The translations under genes and the position numbers were made by a program. From positions 1 to 26,702 of the forward strand of contig CAIPUJ010000096.1 of the NCBI GenBank assembly GCA_903868205.1: a DNA stretch of 26,702 bases. Direction: 5' to 3'. Shown piece by piece: positions 19,623 through 26,702 of this stretch. The stretch comes from an uncultured bacterium (GTDB lineage: Bacteria > Patescibacteriota > Minisyncoccia > Phycocordibacterales > GWA1-40-21). The notes beneath the pieces are model-generated. The model ran no database searches. It had not been told where the DNA came from and was given only the letters and a program-made list of their open reading frames with translations. How positions within the stretch are numbered: the first letter of the stretch is position 1; each line of letters opens with the position of its first letter.

Positions 19623-20699
19623 ATGAGATTCAATTTTGTAAAATCAAAGACAAGCAGGGTATTTATAATCGTTTTGATTATAATTTTTGGAACAGTTGGT
19701 TTTTTTATAGCGAGACAATATGCAAAATCAAATGTTGACTATATCTGTACAGTTACTACCTCTCTAGACGATAAATGTGTTGTACCACCAGATGGATGGG
19801 GGCCTTATACTCCGGTTCCTGGTTCTCCTGGTGTAACACAAAGTGTTGGTATTGGTACAAAAGAAGTTACTTTGGTTCAAACGTACCATTCAAGAAGAAC
19901 AAGTTGTGGTGCCGGATCTGTGGTTACTGGTAAAGGTAAATCTGGTGGTGCTACTGGATGGTATGGTTTTCAGTCTAATGTGGTTGGGGCCGCTTGTCAG
20001 TTGATAAGATATGGAACCATTACAATGGGGAGTCCCGGAGGGTGTCCTCAAGGTAAGGAGTTAAACAAGTCCGGAGACTGCGTTGCTCCAGAAGCTGATG
20101 ATTTGTGTTATAATATAAGTGGAATTCAGAATCCTACACCAGATGGGATGTTTTCTGATAATATTTATAATTGTTATAATTTATTTGCCGTTGTTGACCT
20201 ATGTACTAATGATAATATCTTTCCAGATAAACAAACAAGTGTTCCTACTGGATATGTAAGGAGTGAAAATGGAACATGTACTCCTTGGCAACCAGGTGTT
20301 GTTTCAAAGATACCTGTTAGTTTCCAGTGTTCTGTAGACAATACTGCTTGGAATGATTGTTCCAGGGTTATTTTACCAAGTATAAATTACCCAGTCTACC
20401 TAAGGCCAGCTGATAATCTTAGTGGGGATGCTATTAATTGGACTATTGAAGACAATGCTTCTACACCTCTTGGTGCCGGGAAATCTATTGGCTCATTTGC
20501 TTCAAATAATAACATACAAAATACTGTGGTTGGAAATCCAACGCCCGTAATGAAATTAACATTTGGTGCTGGTACTTCATTTAGTAAGTTAGTTGAACTG
20601 GCTTATACGGGGGTTATTAATGGTATAAGTTCTGAAGGTGCCACAACGACTAAGATAAATATTATTATTTTAAAAAATAGTAGTACAAATGAAATTTAA
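19623..20699 (+). CDS. Membrane-anchored, cysteine-containing extracellular protein, unknown function
   Basis: The product has 358 residues. A basic start and one transmembrane helix (about 13-31) anchor a large outside domain. The outside part has paired cysteines (ICTVTTSLDDKC, GGCPQGKELNKSGDC, CYNISGIQ, NCYNLFAVVDLC), a Gly/Pro-rich early segment (DGWGPYTPVPGSPGVTQ) and a C-terminal beta-rich region (about 225-350) beginning PVSFQCSVDNTAWNDC. I do not recognise the family. It lacks a prepilin motif, so it is not a pilin. Its position between the major pilin and the minor pilin block suggests a surface role, perhaps on or near the pilus. A strong terminator ends the unit. Confidence 0.72.
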   Translation: MRFNFVKSKTSRVFIIVLIIIFGTVGFFIARQYAKSNVDYICTVTTSLDDKCVVPPDGWGPYTPVPGSPGVTQSVGIGTKEVTLVQTYHSRRTSCGAGSVVTGKGKSGGATGWYGFQSNVVGAACQLIRYGTITMGSPGGCPQGKELNKSGDCVAPEADDLCYNISGIQNPTPDGMFSDNIYNCYNLFAVVDLCTNDNIFPDKQTSVPTGYVRSENGTCTPWQPGVVSKIPVSFQCSVDNTAWNDCSRVILPSINYPVYLRPADNLSGDAINWTIEDNASTPLGAGKSIGSFASNNNIQNTVVGNPTPVMKLTFGAGTSFSKLVELAYTGVINGISSEGATTTKINIIILKNSSTNEI

Positions 20700-20725
20700 T
20701 TTAATATAATTTTTTAAACAAAAAC

Positions 20726-20752
20726 AAAACCCCGCAATTGCGGGGTTTTTTT
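20726..20752 (+). terminator. Intrinsic terminator
   Basis: AAAACCCCGC (20726-20735) pairs with GCGGGGTTTT (20740-20749) around AATT, followed by more T residues. It separates the extracellular-protein unit from leader element copy B. Confidence 0.9.
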
Positions 20753-20773
20753 GTTTAAAAAATTATATAATTC

Positions 20774-20914
20774 ACCCATTAAAGTTTTTGCCAATGTTTG
20801 TTAAAAATTGTTATTTGTAGAGGTGCAATTATATTTTTTGCTTCTTATGATATAATAATATATATGAAATCTAAACAAACAATTTTTGTTGGCAAAAATT
20901 TTTCTTGGGTAAAT
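20774..20914 (+). promoter_or_regulatory. Leader element copy B: inverted-repeat structure before a minor pilin
   Basis: The first 36 nt are identical to copy A before pilM. ACCC (20774-20777) pairs with GGGT (20907-20910), TTTTTGCCAAT (20785-20795) with GTTGGCAAAAA (20888-20898), and GTTTGTT (20796-20802) with AACAAAC (20874-20880). One A-U pair of copy A is replaced by a G-U pair. The loop differs almost completely from copy A but also contains a promoter. The right arm ends 4 nt before ATG 20915. TATAAT at 20766-20771 just before the element is a possible outer -10. Confidence 0.75.
20848..20856 (+). promoter_or_regulatory. Extended -10 promoter inside leader element copy B
   Basis: TGATATAAT ends 7 nt before an ATG at 20864 that is in frame with the minor pilin. 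This is the same leaderless geometry as elsewhere in the window. Confidence 0.6.
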
Positions 20915-21403
20915 ATGAAAATTAATTATAAAAAAGGTTTTAGTATAGCTGAAATAGTCGTGATTGTTGGTATCATGGCGATTCTTACAACTTTAGTTTA
21001 CACATCTCTCGATGGTTCCAAGAAACAAAGCAGAGATCAAAAGAGGGTAGCAGACATAAGTGCTGTTCAGCTAGCTCTGGAACAGTTTTATGCTAGAAAT
21101 AAGTTTTACCCTGAAAATCTTGATACAACAAATACTGCACCAACAGAAGGTTTGGTTCCGAGATACTTGGCCTCTGTGCCAGACGGTGTTAAATACGCTC
21201 CATTAAAAATAAATTCAAATGATTCGAATTGTAGTTTCTATCACTTATATATTACCCTAGAATCAAAAATTTCCGTTCTAGATTCTAAAAAAGGTTTTGA
21301 TTCTTCCGAATTGTCTAGTTTAATCTGTGGCAATTACTCATCAAGCCTCTTAATTAATGCATCATCAAGTGCTAATGCTTTGGTTTACGACGTAACTCCA
21401 TAA
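20915..21403 (+). CDS. Minor type IV pilin (GspG-like)
   Basis: From ATG 20915 the product has 162 residues: leader MKINYKKG, then FSIAEIVVIVGIMAILTTLVY, a prepilin helix with Glu at +5. A GspG/PulG-like segment follows (RDQKRVADISAVQLALEQFY, KFYPENL), then a small head with two cysteines and an Ala/Ser-rich end. Two starts are possible. ATG 20915 matches the position of the pilM ATG relative to the shared leader element and gives an 8-residue leader. ATG 20864, 7 nt after a TGATATAAT box, would add 17 residues (MKSKQTIFVGKNFSWVN). I list the shorter form. pilD follows after 8 nt, so this gene heads the pilin-maturation operon. Confidence 0.85.
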   Translation: MKINYKKGFSIAEIVVIVGIMAILTTLVYTSLDGSKKQSRDQKRVADISAVQLALEQFYARNKFYPENLDTTNTAPTEGLVPRYLASVPDGVKYAPLKINSNDSNCSFYHLYITLESKISVLDSKKGFDSSELSSLICGNYSSSLLINASSSANALVYDVTP

Positions 21404-21411
21404 TTTAATTT

Positions 21412-22209
21412 GTGATTTTATTTAACACTTTTTTATTTTTTATATTTGGAACAATTATCGGAAGTTTTTTGAATGTGGTTGTTTTGAGATACAACACAGG
21501 GTGTTCTTTTGTAAAAGGAAGGTCAAAGTGTTTTTCTTGTTCCAAAGAACTTTCTTGGTATGAGCTTGTACCCATCTTTAGTTTTTTATTCTTAAAAGGT
21601 AAATGTTTTGGTTGTAAAAGTAAAATTTCTATTCAGTATCCTCTTGTAGAATTTATCACCGGTGTGTTATTCTCTTTTGTTTTTCTAAAGTTTGGTTTAA
21701 GTACTTTTCTACCTTTATATCTATTCATTACCGCTTTGCTTATAGCAATGTCTGTATATGATTTTATGCATAAAATCATTCCAGATGGAATGGTATTTGC
21801 TTTTGATTTGTTAGCTCTTGCTTTAGTTTTTTTAAATAATGGTTTTGTTCATTCTTTTCAAATGCCTGGGCTTTTGAATTTGTTTTCTGGAATAGTTTTA
21901 TTTGCTTTCTTTGGTGGCCTTTGGCTCGTTTCTTCTGGTAAGTGGATGGGGTTTGGAGATGCCAAACTTTCTCTTGGTATTGGCTGGCTTCTCGGTATTT
22001 CTGGGGGTATTTTTTCTATAATGTTAGCTTTTTGGATTGGGGCTTTGTTTAGTATTGGTTTGCTTATATTAGAGAAGTTGAATTTATCTAATAAAAAGCT
22101 TACAATTAAAAGTGAAATACCTTTTGCCCCATTCATAATCTTTGCTTTTTTTATTGAATTTTTCTTGGGTTGGGGTTCAGTTTATGTTGGTTATTTATTT
22201 AATTTTTAA
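21412..22209 (+). CDS. pilD: Prepilin peptidase / N-methyltransferase PilD
   Basis: PilD is the membrane aspartic protease that cuts the leaders of all prepilins in this window and methylates the new N-terminal residue. The product has 265 residues from a GTG start, since no suitable ATG is present. The N-terminal methyltransferase domain has GSFLNVVVLR (17-26) and two zinc-binding CxxC pairs at C40/C43 and C65/C68. Catalytic aspartates are D117 in YDFMHKIIPD and D183 in GFGDAKL. About eight membrane segments are visible. It lies 8 nt after the minor pilin gene, and the next pseudopilin ATG immediately follows its stop, so the genes are translationally packed. Unlike LigA and PilB here, its cysteine pairs are intact. 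Confidence 0.96.
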   Translation: MILFNTFLFFIFGTIIGSFLNVVVLRYNTGCSFVKGRSKCFSCSKELSWYELVPIFSFLFLKGKCFGCKSKISIQYPLVEFITGVLFSFVFLKFGLSTFLPLYLFITALLIAMSVYDFMHKIIPDGMVFAFDLLALALVFLNNGFVHSFQMPGLLNLFSGIVLFAFFGGLWLVSSGKWMGFGDAKLSLGIGWLLGISGGIFSIMLAFWIGALFSIGLLILEKLNLSNKKLTIKSEIPFAPFIIFAFFIEFFLGWGSVYVGYLFNF

Positions 22210-22806
22210 ATGAGAAAAAAGAACCTTACAAAAACAAATTCCTCTGGCTTTACTCTTATTGAGCTTCTTGTGACTCTTTCTATTTTTGCCATTACTACTG
22301 GTATCGTTATGACAAGTCAGGGGAAGTTTGATAACAGTGTTTTACTTACAAATACTGCATATGATATTGCTATCACTCTTCGTCAGGCCCAGACATTTGG
22401 TGTGAATGTCAAAGAGGGAGTTGTTGAGGGAGAGTTCAATCCTTACGGAGTTGTTTTTGATAACGGTGACAACAAAAGGTTTAACTTATTTGAGGATTTG
22501 GGTGGTAATTTTAAACATGACGGAGAGTTTGTTTGTGTGGATACTGATACGGAATGTGTTAATAGTTATAAAATAAAAAGAGGGCATAAGATAATGAGTA
22601 TATGTGCGGGAGCTGATGCTGGCGATTGTGGTGTTGTAAGCACCTTAAATATAAGCTTTAAGAGACCAAATCCGGAAGCTATTATTTTAGGTGATGATAT
22701 TCTGGGAAATAATTATGCAAAAATAGTTATTTCTTCTGCAGATGAATCAGCTACGAGAAGTATTATCGTCACAAAAGTTGGACAAATTTATGTTAAAAAC
22801 AATTAA
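22210..22806 (+). CDS. Pseudopilin, GspH/FimT-like
   Basis: The product has 198 residues. The leader MRKKNLTKTNSSG precedes FTLIELLVTLSIFAITTGIVM with Glu at +5. The next segment, NTAYDIAITLRQAQTFGVNVKEG, is typical of GspH/FimT minor pilins, and a beta-rich head with cysteines follows (FVCVDTDTECVNSYKIK, MSICAGADAGDC). These proteins form the priming complex at the pilus tip with GspI-, GspJ- and GspK-like partners. The gene starts directly after the pilD stop and overlaps the next gene by 17 bp, which points to coupled translation. Confidence 0.88.
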   Translation: MRKKNLTKTNSSGFTLIELLVTLSIFAITTGIVMTSQGKFDNSVLLTNTAYDIAITLRQAQTFGVNVKEGVVEGEFNPYGVVFDNGDNKRFNLFEDLGGNFKHDGEFVCVDTDTECVNSYKIKRGHKIMSICAGADAGDCGVVSTLNISFKRPNPEAIILGDDILGNNYAKIVISSADESATRSIIVTKVGQIYVKNN

Positions 22807-23410
22807 TACAAAAAAAAGTTCTGGTTTTACTTTAGTAGAGATGCTTGTAGCTATTGCTGTATTTATGATTGTTATGACAGCGGCTGTTGGATCCCTTGTT
22901 TCTATTATAGACGCCAATAGAAAAGCTCAAGCGATAAAAGATGTTATGAACAACATCAATTTTGCTTTAGAAAGTATTTCAAAAGATATGAGGGTGGGTA
23001 CAGGATATGAGTGTTTTGGTTCTAGTGGTTATACAAATTCAGATTCTGAATGTCGGTTTGGAAAGACCCAGATAAGATACATACCTTCTTATAGTAATGA
23101 TTATACTTACTATCGTTTTGTTAAAGCTATAGATATTGTTGATGATATGGGAAATATACAAAAGTGTTCTGCTGGCACATGTCCTGCTAATGGTTGGGAA
23201 AGTCTCACTGCACCCACAGGTAATGTTAATATTACTAGTATGAATTTCTATGTCCTAGGAGCAGATACGGCAAATAACCCAGCAGTTGGTCCTAAACAAC
23301 CGAGGGTTTTGATTACCATAGAGGGTATGGCTGGTAAAAAAGAGAGTGTAAAAACATCTTTTAATATTCAGACAACCGTTACACAAAGAATAAAAGAAGA
23401 TAGAAATTAG
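22790..23410 (+). CDS. Pseudopilin, GspJ/PilW-like
   Basis: From ATG 22790 the product has 206 residues. Leader MLKTINTKKSSG is followed by FTLVEMLVAIAVFMIVMTAAVGSL with Glu at +5. An upstream in-frame start at 22742 would lengthen the leader to 28 residues and is less likely. After the helix, DANRKAQAIKDVMNNINFALESISKDMRVG resembles the PilW/GspJ pattern, and the head is beta-rich with three or four cysteines. The 17-bp overlap with the previous gene and the 1-nt gap to the next place it in the minor-pilin priming set. Confidence 0.87.
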   Translation: MLKTINTKKSSGFTLVEMLVAIAVFMIVMTAAVGSLVSIIDANRKAQAIKDVMNNINFALESISKDMRVGTGYECFGSSGYTNSDSECRFGKTQIRYIPSYSNDYTYYRFVKAIDIVDDMGNIQKCSAGTCPANGWESLTAPTGNVNITSMNFYVLGADTANNPAVGPKQPRVLITIEGMAGKKESVKTSFNIQTTVTQRIKEDRN

Positions 23411-23411
23411 T

Positions 23412-23996
23412 ATGTTTTTGAAAAACAATAAAAAAGAATATAAAAAAACAATTGCAGGATTTACTTTAGTTGAATCTCTAGTGGCTATTTCTATTCTTAT
23501 GGTAGCCATTGTAACTCCAATGACCATTGCACAAAAAGGTTTGAGTTCAGCTATGTATTCTAAGGATCAAATGACAGCTTCTTTTCTTGCACAGGATGCT
23601 ATAGAATTTATTAAAAATAAAAGAGATGAGATTGGTTTGGTTATAGGGGGAGGCATTAGGGAGGATAAAGATTGGTTGAATAGTATTAGTGGATGTACAG
23701 ATGATAATAATTGTGATATTGATACGATAACCGGGGAGATTAAAGCTGCAGGAGAACCTTTATCAGTAAATAGAGATAGTGATGGTAATTTCTTGTATTA
23801 CGGTCAAAGTTCTGGAGATAACTTTTCCACATCAAAATTTACAAGAAAAATAAACATTGTTTATAAAACACTCAAGGGTGACTCTGATGGGTCTTCTGTT
23901 TCTGACGAAGCTCTCGTTACCGTAACTGTAAGTTGGCAAAATGGTGCAAGTCCAGAAAGCGTAGTTGTTAAAAGTTTTATTTATAATTATTGGTAA
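23412..23996 (+). CDS. Pseudopilin, GspI/PilV-like
   Basis: The product has 194 residues. Leader MFLKNNKKEYKKTIAG is followed by FTLVESLVAISILMVAIVTPMTI with Glu at +5. The Pro in the helix and the following GLSSAMYSKDQMTASFLAQDAIEFIKNKRDE are typical of PilV/GspI proteins (conserved A-x-x-LAQ-x-A-E pattern). The head has a cysteine pair (SGCTDDNNCD) and a C-terminal strand region ending SVVVKSFIYNYW. It is packed between the PilW-like and PilX-like genes. Confidence 0.87.
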   Translation: MFLKNNKKEYKKTIAGFTLVESLVAISILMVAIVTPMTIAQKGLSSAMYSKDQMTASFLAQDAIEFIKNKRDEIGLVIGGGIREDKDWLNSISGCTDDNNCDIDTITGEIKAAGEPLSVNRDSDGNFLYYGQSSGDNFSTSKFTRKINIVYKTLKGDSDGSSVSDEALVTVTVSWQNGASPESVVVKSFIYNYW

Positions 23997-24001
23997 AAAA
24001 T

Positions 24002-24592
24002 ATGTTTAATAAAAAGATAAATAAAATAAAAAAAACCTCAAAATCTACTACAGGATTTGCCATGCTTTTTGCTGTACTTACCGCCAGCCTACTTCTTACT
24101 ATAGGTCTTTCTATTTTTAATCTTTCTTTTAAGGAATTGATTCTTTCTACAAATGCAAAAGAATCTCAAGTAGCTTTTTATGCAGCTGATAGTGCCAGAG
24201 AATGTGCTTTGTATTGGGATGTTAAAAGGGGTGCTTTTCCAACGTGTTTAGATGGTGTATGTAATACTGAGTATCCAGCAGTGGATGATCAGGGTGATTA
24301 TGCATCAATAGAAACTCTAGGACAAGTTGTTTGTAATAGTGGTGCTGAAGTAAGTTCTGTTTTAAAAAGAGACGATAATATTGGTGGTGGAGCTAATAGT
24401 AAATACCAAGCTGATTCTTCAGATACTCCTTTTGTAAAATTTGGTGATAGTCTAGAACCCGAGGCTACTGTTATTGTCACAAAAGAATGGGTTGATGGAA
24501 TAATCAAAACAACTATTTCAGCTTATGGTTATAATACCTCAGTGAAGGGTAGAAGACTTGAGAGAGGTATTGAACAAGTAAATGAAAACTAA
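24002..24592 (+). CDS. PilX-like minor pilus protein
   Basis: From ATG 24002 the product has 196 residues; an earlier in-frame TTG at 23990 overlaps the preceding gene. A long basic leader MFNKKINKIKKTSKSTTG precedes FAMLFAVLTASLLLTIGLSIFNL, which lacks the usual Glu at +5, as is common for PilX and GspK. The next segment STNAKESQVAFYAADSARECALYWD is the PilX N-terminal pattern (A-x-YAAD-S-x-x-E). The missing Glu suggests a tip position, since Glu5 is needed to dock onto a preceding subunit; that follows from GspK models. ligA starts 6 nt downstream. Confidence 0.85.
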   Translation: MFNKKINKIKKTSKSTTGFAMLFAVLTASLLLTIGLSIFNLSFKELILSTNAKESQVAFYAADSARECALYWDVKRGAFPTCLDGVCNTEYPAVDDQGDYASIETLGQVVCNSGAEVSSVLKRDDNIGGGANSKYQADSSDTPFVKFGDSLEPEATVIVTKEWVDGIIKTTISAYGYNTSVKGRRLERGIEQVNEN

Positions 24593-24598
24593 AATCTT

Positions 24599-26617
24599 AT
24601 GCAGAAAAATATTCCTGAAGAAGTCATCGCTAGATATGAGAAATTAAAAGAAACGGTTGATCACTACCGGTATTTATATCATGTACAAGATAATTCAAAC
24701 ATTTCTGATGAAGCATATGATTCGCTCATAAAAGAAATAATAGAAATTGAAGAAAGATATCCAGAATTAATTACTCCAAATAGTCCAACTCAAAGAGTAG
24801 GAGCAGAACCCCTAGAGGAATTTAAAAAAGTTAAACATGAAGTGAGTCAGTGGTCATACGATGACTGCTTTGATTTTGAAGAATTAAAAAAGTGGGATGA
24901 AAAGGTGAGAAGAATGGTTTCAAAGGATACCTCTCTAAAAGGAGAAAAAATAGAATATTGTACTGAGCTTAAAATAGATGGTCTTAAGATTATTTTGACT
25001 TATAAAAATGGTGAATTTGTACAGGGCGCTACTCGTGGAGATGGAGAGATTGGTGAAAATGTAACACAGAATCTAAAAACTATTAAAAGTATTCCACTTA
25101 TTCTTCCAAAACCTATAGATATTATTGCCGTTGGCGAATGTTGGCTTTCAAAGAAAGAGTTGATGGAGATAAATAAGGTGAGAGTTTTAAACGAAGAAGA
25201 ACCTTTTGCAAATACTAGAAATGCTGCCGCCGGATCTATTCGCCAGCTTGATCCAAAAATTGCAGCTAAAAGAAAGTTAAGTTCTTTTATTTATGATATT
25301 GATAAGATAAGTGGTGATTTACCAAAAACTCAAGACGAAGAATTAAAATTACTCTCTGACTTAACATTTAAAATTAACCCACATCATGAAGTGTTTGATT
25401 CTCTTGAAGGAGTAGAAAAATATTATAAAAAATGGGCAAAGGATAAAGAAAAACTTGATTATGGCTTAGATGGTATTGTTATAAAAATAAACTCTAGGAA
25501 AATACAGGAAGCTCTTGGATATACAGCCAAATCTCCAAGATGGGGAATTGCGTATAAGTTTCCAGCTGAACAAGTTACTACAGTCGTAGAAGATATAGTA
25601 TTTCAGATTGGTAGGACTGGTGTTATTACCCCAGTAGCGCATCTTAGACCTGTACTTGTTGCTGGTTCTACAGTTTCAAGAGCCACTCTACATAATGAAG
25701 ATGAAATAAAAAGACTTGATGTAAGGATTGGAGATACAGTGATACTTCAAAAAGCGGGGGATGTGATACCAGACATTGTAGAGGTTGTAAAAAGTTTGCG
25801 TACAGGTAAGGAAAAGGTTTTTGTTTTCCCGACTAAATTAGAAGCTTGTGGAGGTGATGGAAGTATAGAAAGAATCCCAGGACAGGCAGCGTGGAGGTGC
25901 GTGAATACAAATTCTTTTGCACAGCAGAAAAGAAAGTTTTATCACTTCGTATCTAAAAAAGCATTTAATATGGACGGTTGTGGTCCTAAGATTATTGATG
26001 TTCTTTTGGAAAATAATTTGATTACAAATTTTGATGATATTTTTACTTTGAAGCGTGGTGATTTACTTGCTTTACCAAGGTTTGCTGAGAGGTCAGTGGA
26101 TAATTTACTTTCTTCCATTGAAAAATCTAGAGAAATTTCTTTAGCGAGATTTATCGTCTCTCTTTCTATACCACAAGTCGGTGAAGAAACGGCGATTGAC
26201 CTATCCAATCACTTTGACAGCCTAGAGAAAATTATGAATGCAAGGATAGAAGAATTACAGAAAATAAATGGGGTTGGAGATGTAGTCGGGGAGTCTGTAT
26301 TTAATTGGTTTACTAAAAAAGAGAATAAAGATTTGGTAGAGAGATTACTTAAACAGATTAGAATACAAAAAAGAGATAAAAAAGTTTCTGAAGCTAAATT
26401 AGCTAGTATGACTTTTGTTGTGACGGGCACTCTTTCTATGCCAAGAGACGAAGTGAAAGATATCATAAGATCTTTAGGTGGTGATATTTCAGAATCGGTT
26501 TCTTCAAAAACTACGTATTTATTAGCTGGTGAAAATGCCGGATCAAAACTTGAGAAAGCACAAAAACTTGGCATTAAGGTTTTAAATGAAAAAGAATTCC
26601 TCGATTTTATTAAATAG
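24599..26617 (+). CDS. ligA: NAD-dependent DNA ligase LigA
   Basis: LigA joins DNA nicks with NAD as cofactor in replication and repair. The product has 672 residues, the family's usual length. Domain Ia (HYRYLYHVQDNSNISDEAYD, 22-41) binds NMN. The adenylated lysine is K125 in ELKIDGLK, followed by GATRGDGEIGENVT. The OB fold includes FQIGRTGVITPVAHL. The zinc finger is degenerate: C417 and C434 remain, but the first ligand position is L414 and the fourth is S439. Helix-hairpin-helix repeats (for example INGVGDVVGES) and a C-terminal BRCT domain (about 600-672, FVVTGTLSMPRDEV and LLAGENAGSKLEKAQKLGI) complete it. It lies 6 nt behind the PilX-like gene, so it may share the pilin-maturation transcript. 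Confidence 0.96.
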   Translation: MQKNIPEEVIARYEKLKETVDHYRYLYHVQDNSNISDEAYDSLIKEIIEIEERYPELITPNSPTQRVGAEPLEEFKKVKHEVSQWSYDDCFDFEELKKWDEKVRRMVSKDTSLKGEKIEYCTELKIDGLKIILTYKNGEFVQGATRGDGEIGENVTQNLKTIKSIPLILPKPIDIIAVGECWLSKKELMEINKVRVLNEEEPFANTRNAAAGSIRQLDPKIAAKRKLSSFIYDIDKISGDLPKTQDEELKLLSDLTFKINPHHEVFDSLEGVEKYYKKWAKDKEKLDYGLDGIVIKINSRKIQEALGYTAKSPRWGIAYKFPAEQVTTVVEDIVFQIGRTGVITPVAHLRPVLVAGSTVSRATLHNEDEIKRLDVRIGDTVILQKAGDVIPDIVEVVKSLRTGKEKVFVFPTKLEACGGDGSIERIPGQAAWRCVNTNSFAQQKRKFYHFVSKKAFNMDGCGPKIIDVLLENNLITNFDDIFTLKRGDLLALPRFAERSVDNLLSSIEKSREISLARFIVSLSIPQVGEETAIDLSNHFDSLEKIMNARIEELQKINGVGDVVGESVFNWFTKKENKDLVERLLKQIRIQKRDKKVSEAKLASMTFVVTGTLSMPRDEVKDIIRSLGGDISESVSSKTTYLLAGENAGSKLEKAQKLGIKVLNEKEFLDFIK

Positions 26618-26642
26618 AAGCTATAAAGATTAGTTTTTAACT

Positions 26643-26700
26643 TATCAACATTTGTTTTGGTATTGTTTTAATATACAAACAAGTAATATGTTGATATAAT
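26643..26700. promoter_or_regulatory. Inverted repeat and extended -10 promoter at the window end
   Basis: TATCAACAT (26643-26651) pairs with ATGTTGATA (26688-26696) and TTGTTT (26652-26657) with AAACAA (26677-26682). The right arm overlaps TGATATAAT (26692-26700), which should drive a gene beyond the window. No clear terminator for ligA is seen. Confidence 0.5.
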
Positions 26701-26702
26701 AT

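Overview
The window is an AT-rich stretch of bacterial chromosome using the standard stop codons (TGA ends recG and the first small ORF). Its compact layout, the near absence of Shine-Dalgarno sequences and start codons placed about 7 nt after a TATAAT-type -10 box suggest a Patescibacteria/CPR genome, probably Parcubacteria-like. That placement is an inference from gene content and style; no rRNA is present to confirm it.

Left part (1-9244): a small membrane protein with an unusually strong Shine-Dalgarno; a large and a small coiled-coil hypothetical; then on the minus strand a CapA-family phosphoesterase-like protein, a tRNA-Ile with anticodon UAU, and RecG. These are followed by an MgtC-like membrane protein, an exported hypothetical, a tRNA-Ser(GCU) beside a broken tRNA-Ser copy, a pilin-like protein with a cysteine-rich tail, and ComF.

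Centre and right (9245-24592): an almost complete type IV pilus (T4P) system. pilM, pilN, pilO, a PilP-position gene, pilB, a CheY-like receiver, pilT and pilC run in order on the plus strand. A 697-bp repeat-rich gap with a structured leader comes next, followed by the major pilin, two anchored extracellular proteins, a minor pilin, the prepilin peptidase PilD, three pseudopilins and a PilX-like protein. NAD-dependent DNA ligase (ligA) closes the cluster. ComF, divergent from pilM, fits a DNA-uptake role for the pilus; this is inferred from context.

Noncoding structure is the most unusual part. (a) A roughly 140-nt element with a conserved inverted repeat sits directly before both pilM and a minor pilin gene; in both copies the 3' arm also encodes a short conserved peptide and the loop holds a promoter. 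(b) A dispersed, GC-rich structured repeat occurs in at least three intergenic regions with compensatory base changes; one copy splits a tRNA-Ser pseudogene in its D-loop. (c) The major pilin mRNA is predicted to carry a folded leader of about 210 nt. (d) Long hairpins lie between pilM and pilN and after pilC. (e) A uniform promoter-to-start-codon geometry points to leaderless mRNAs.
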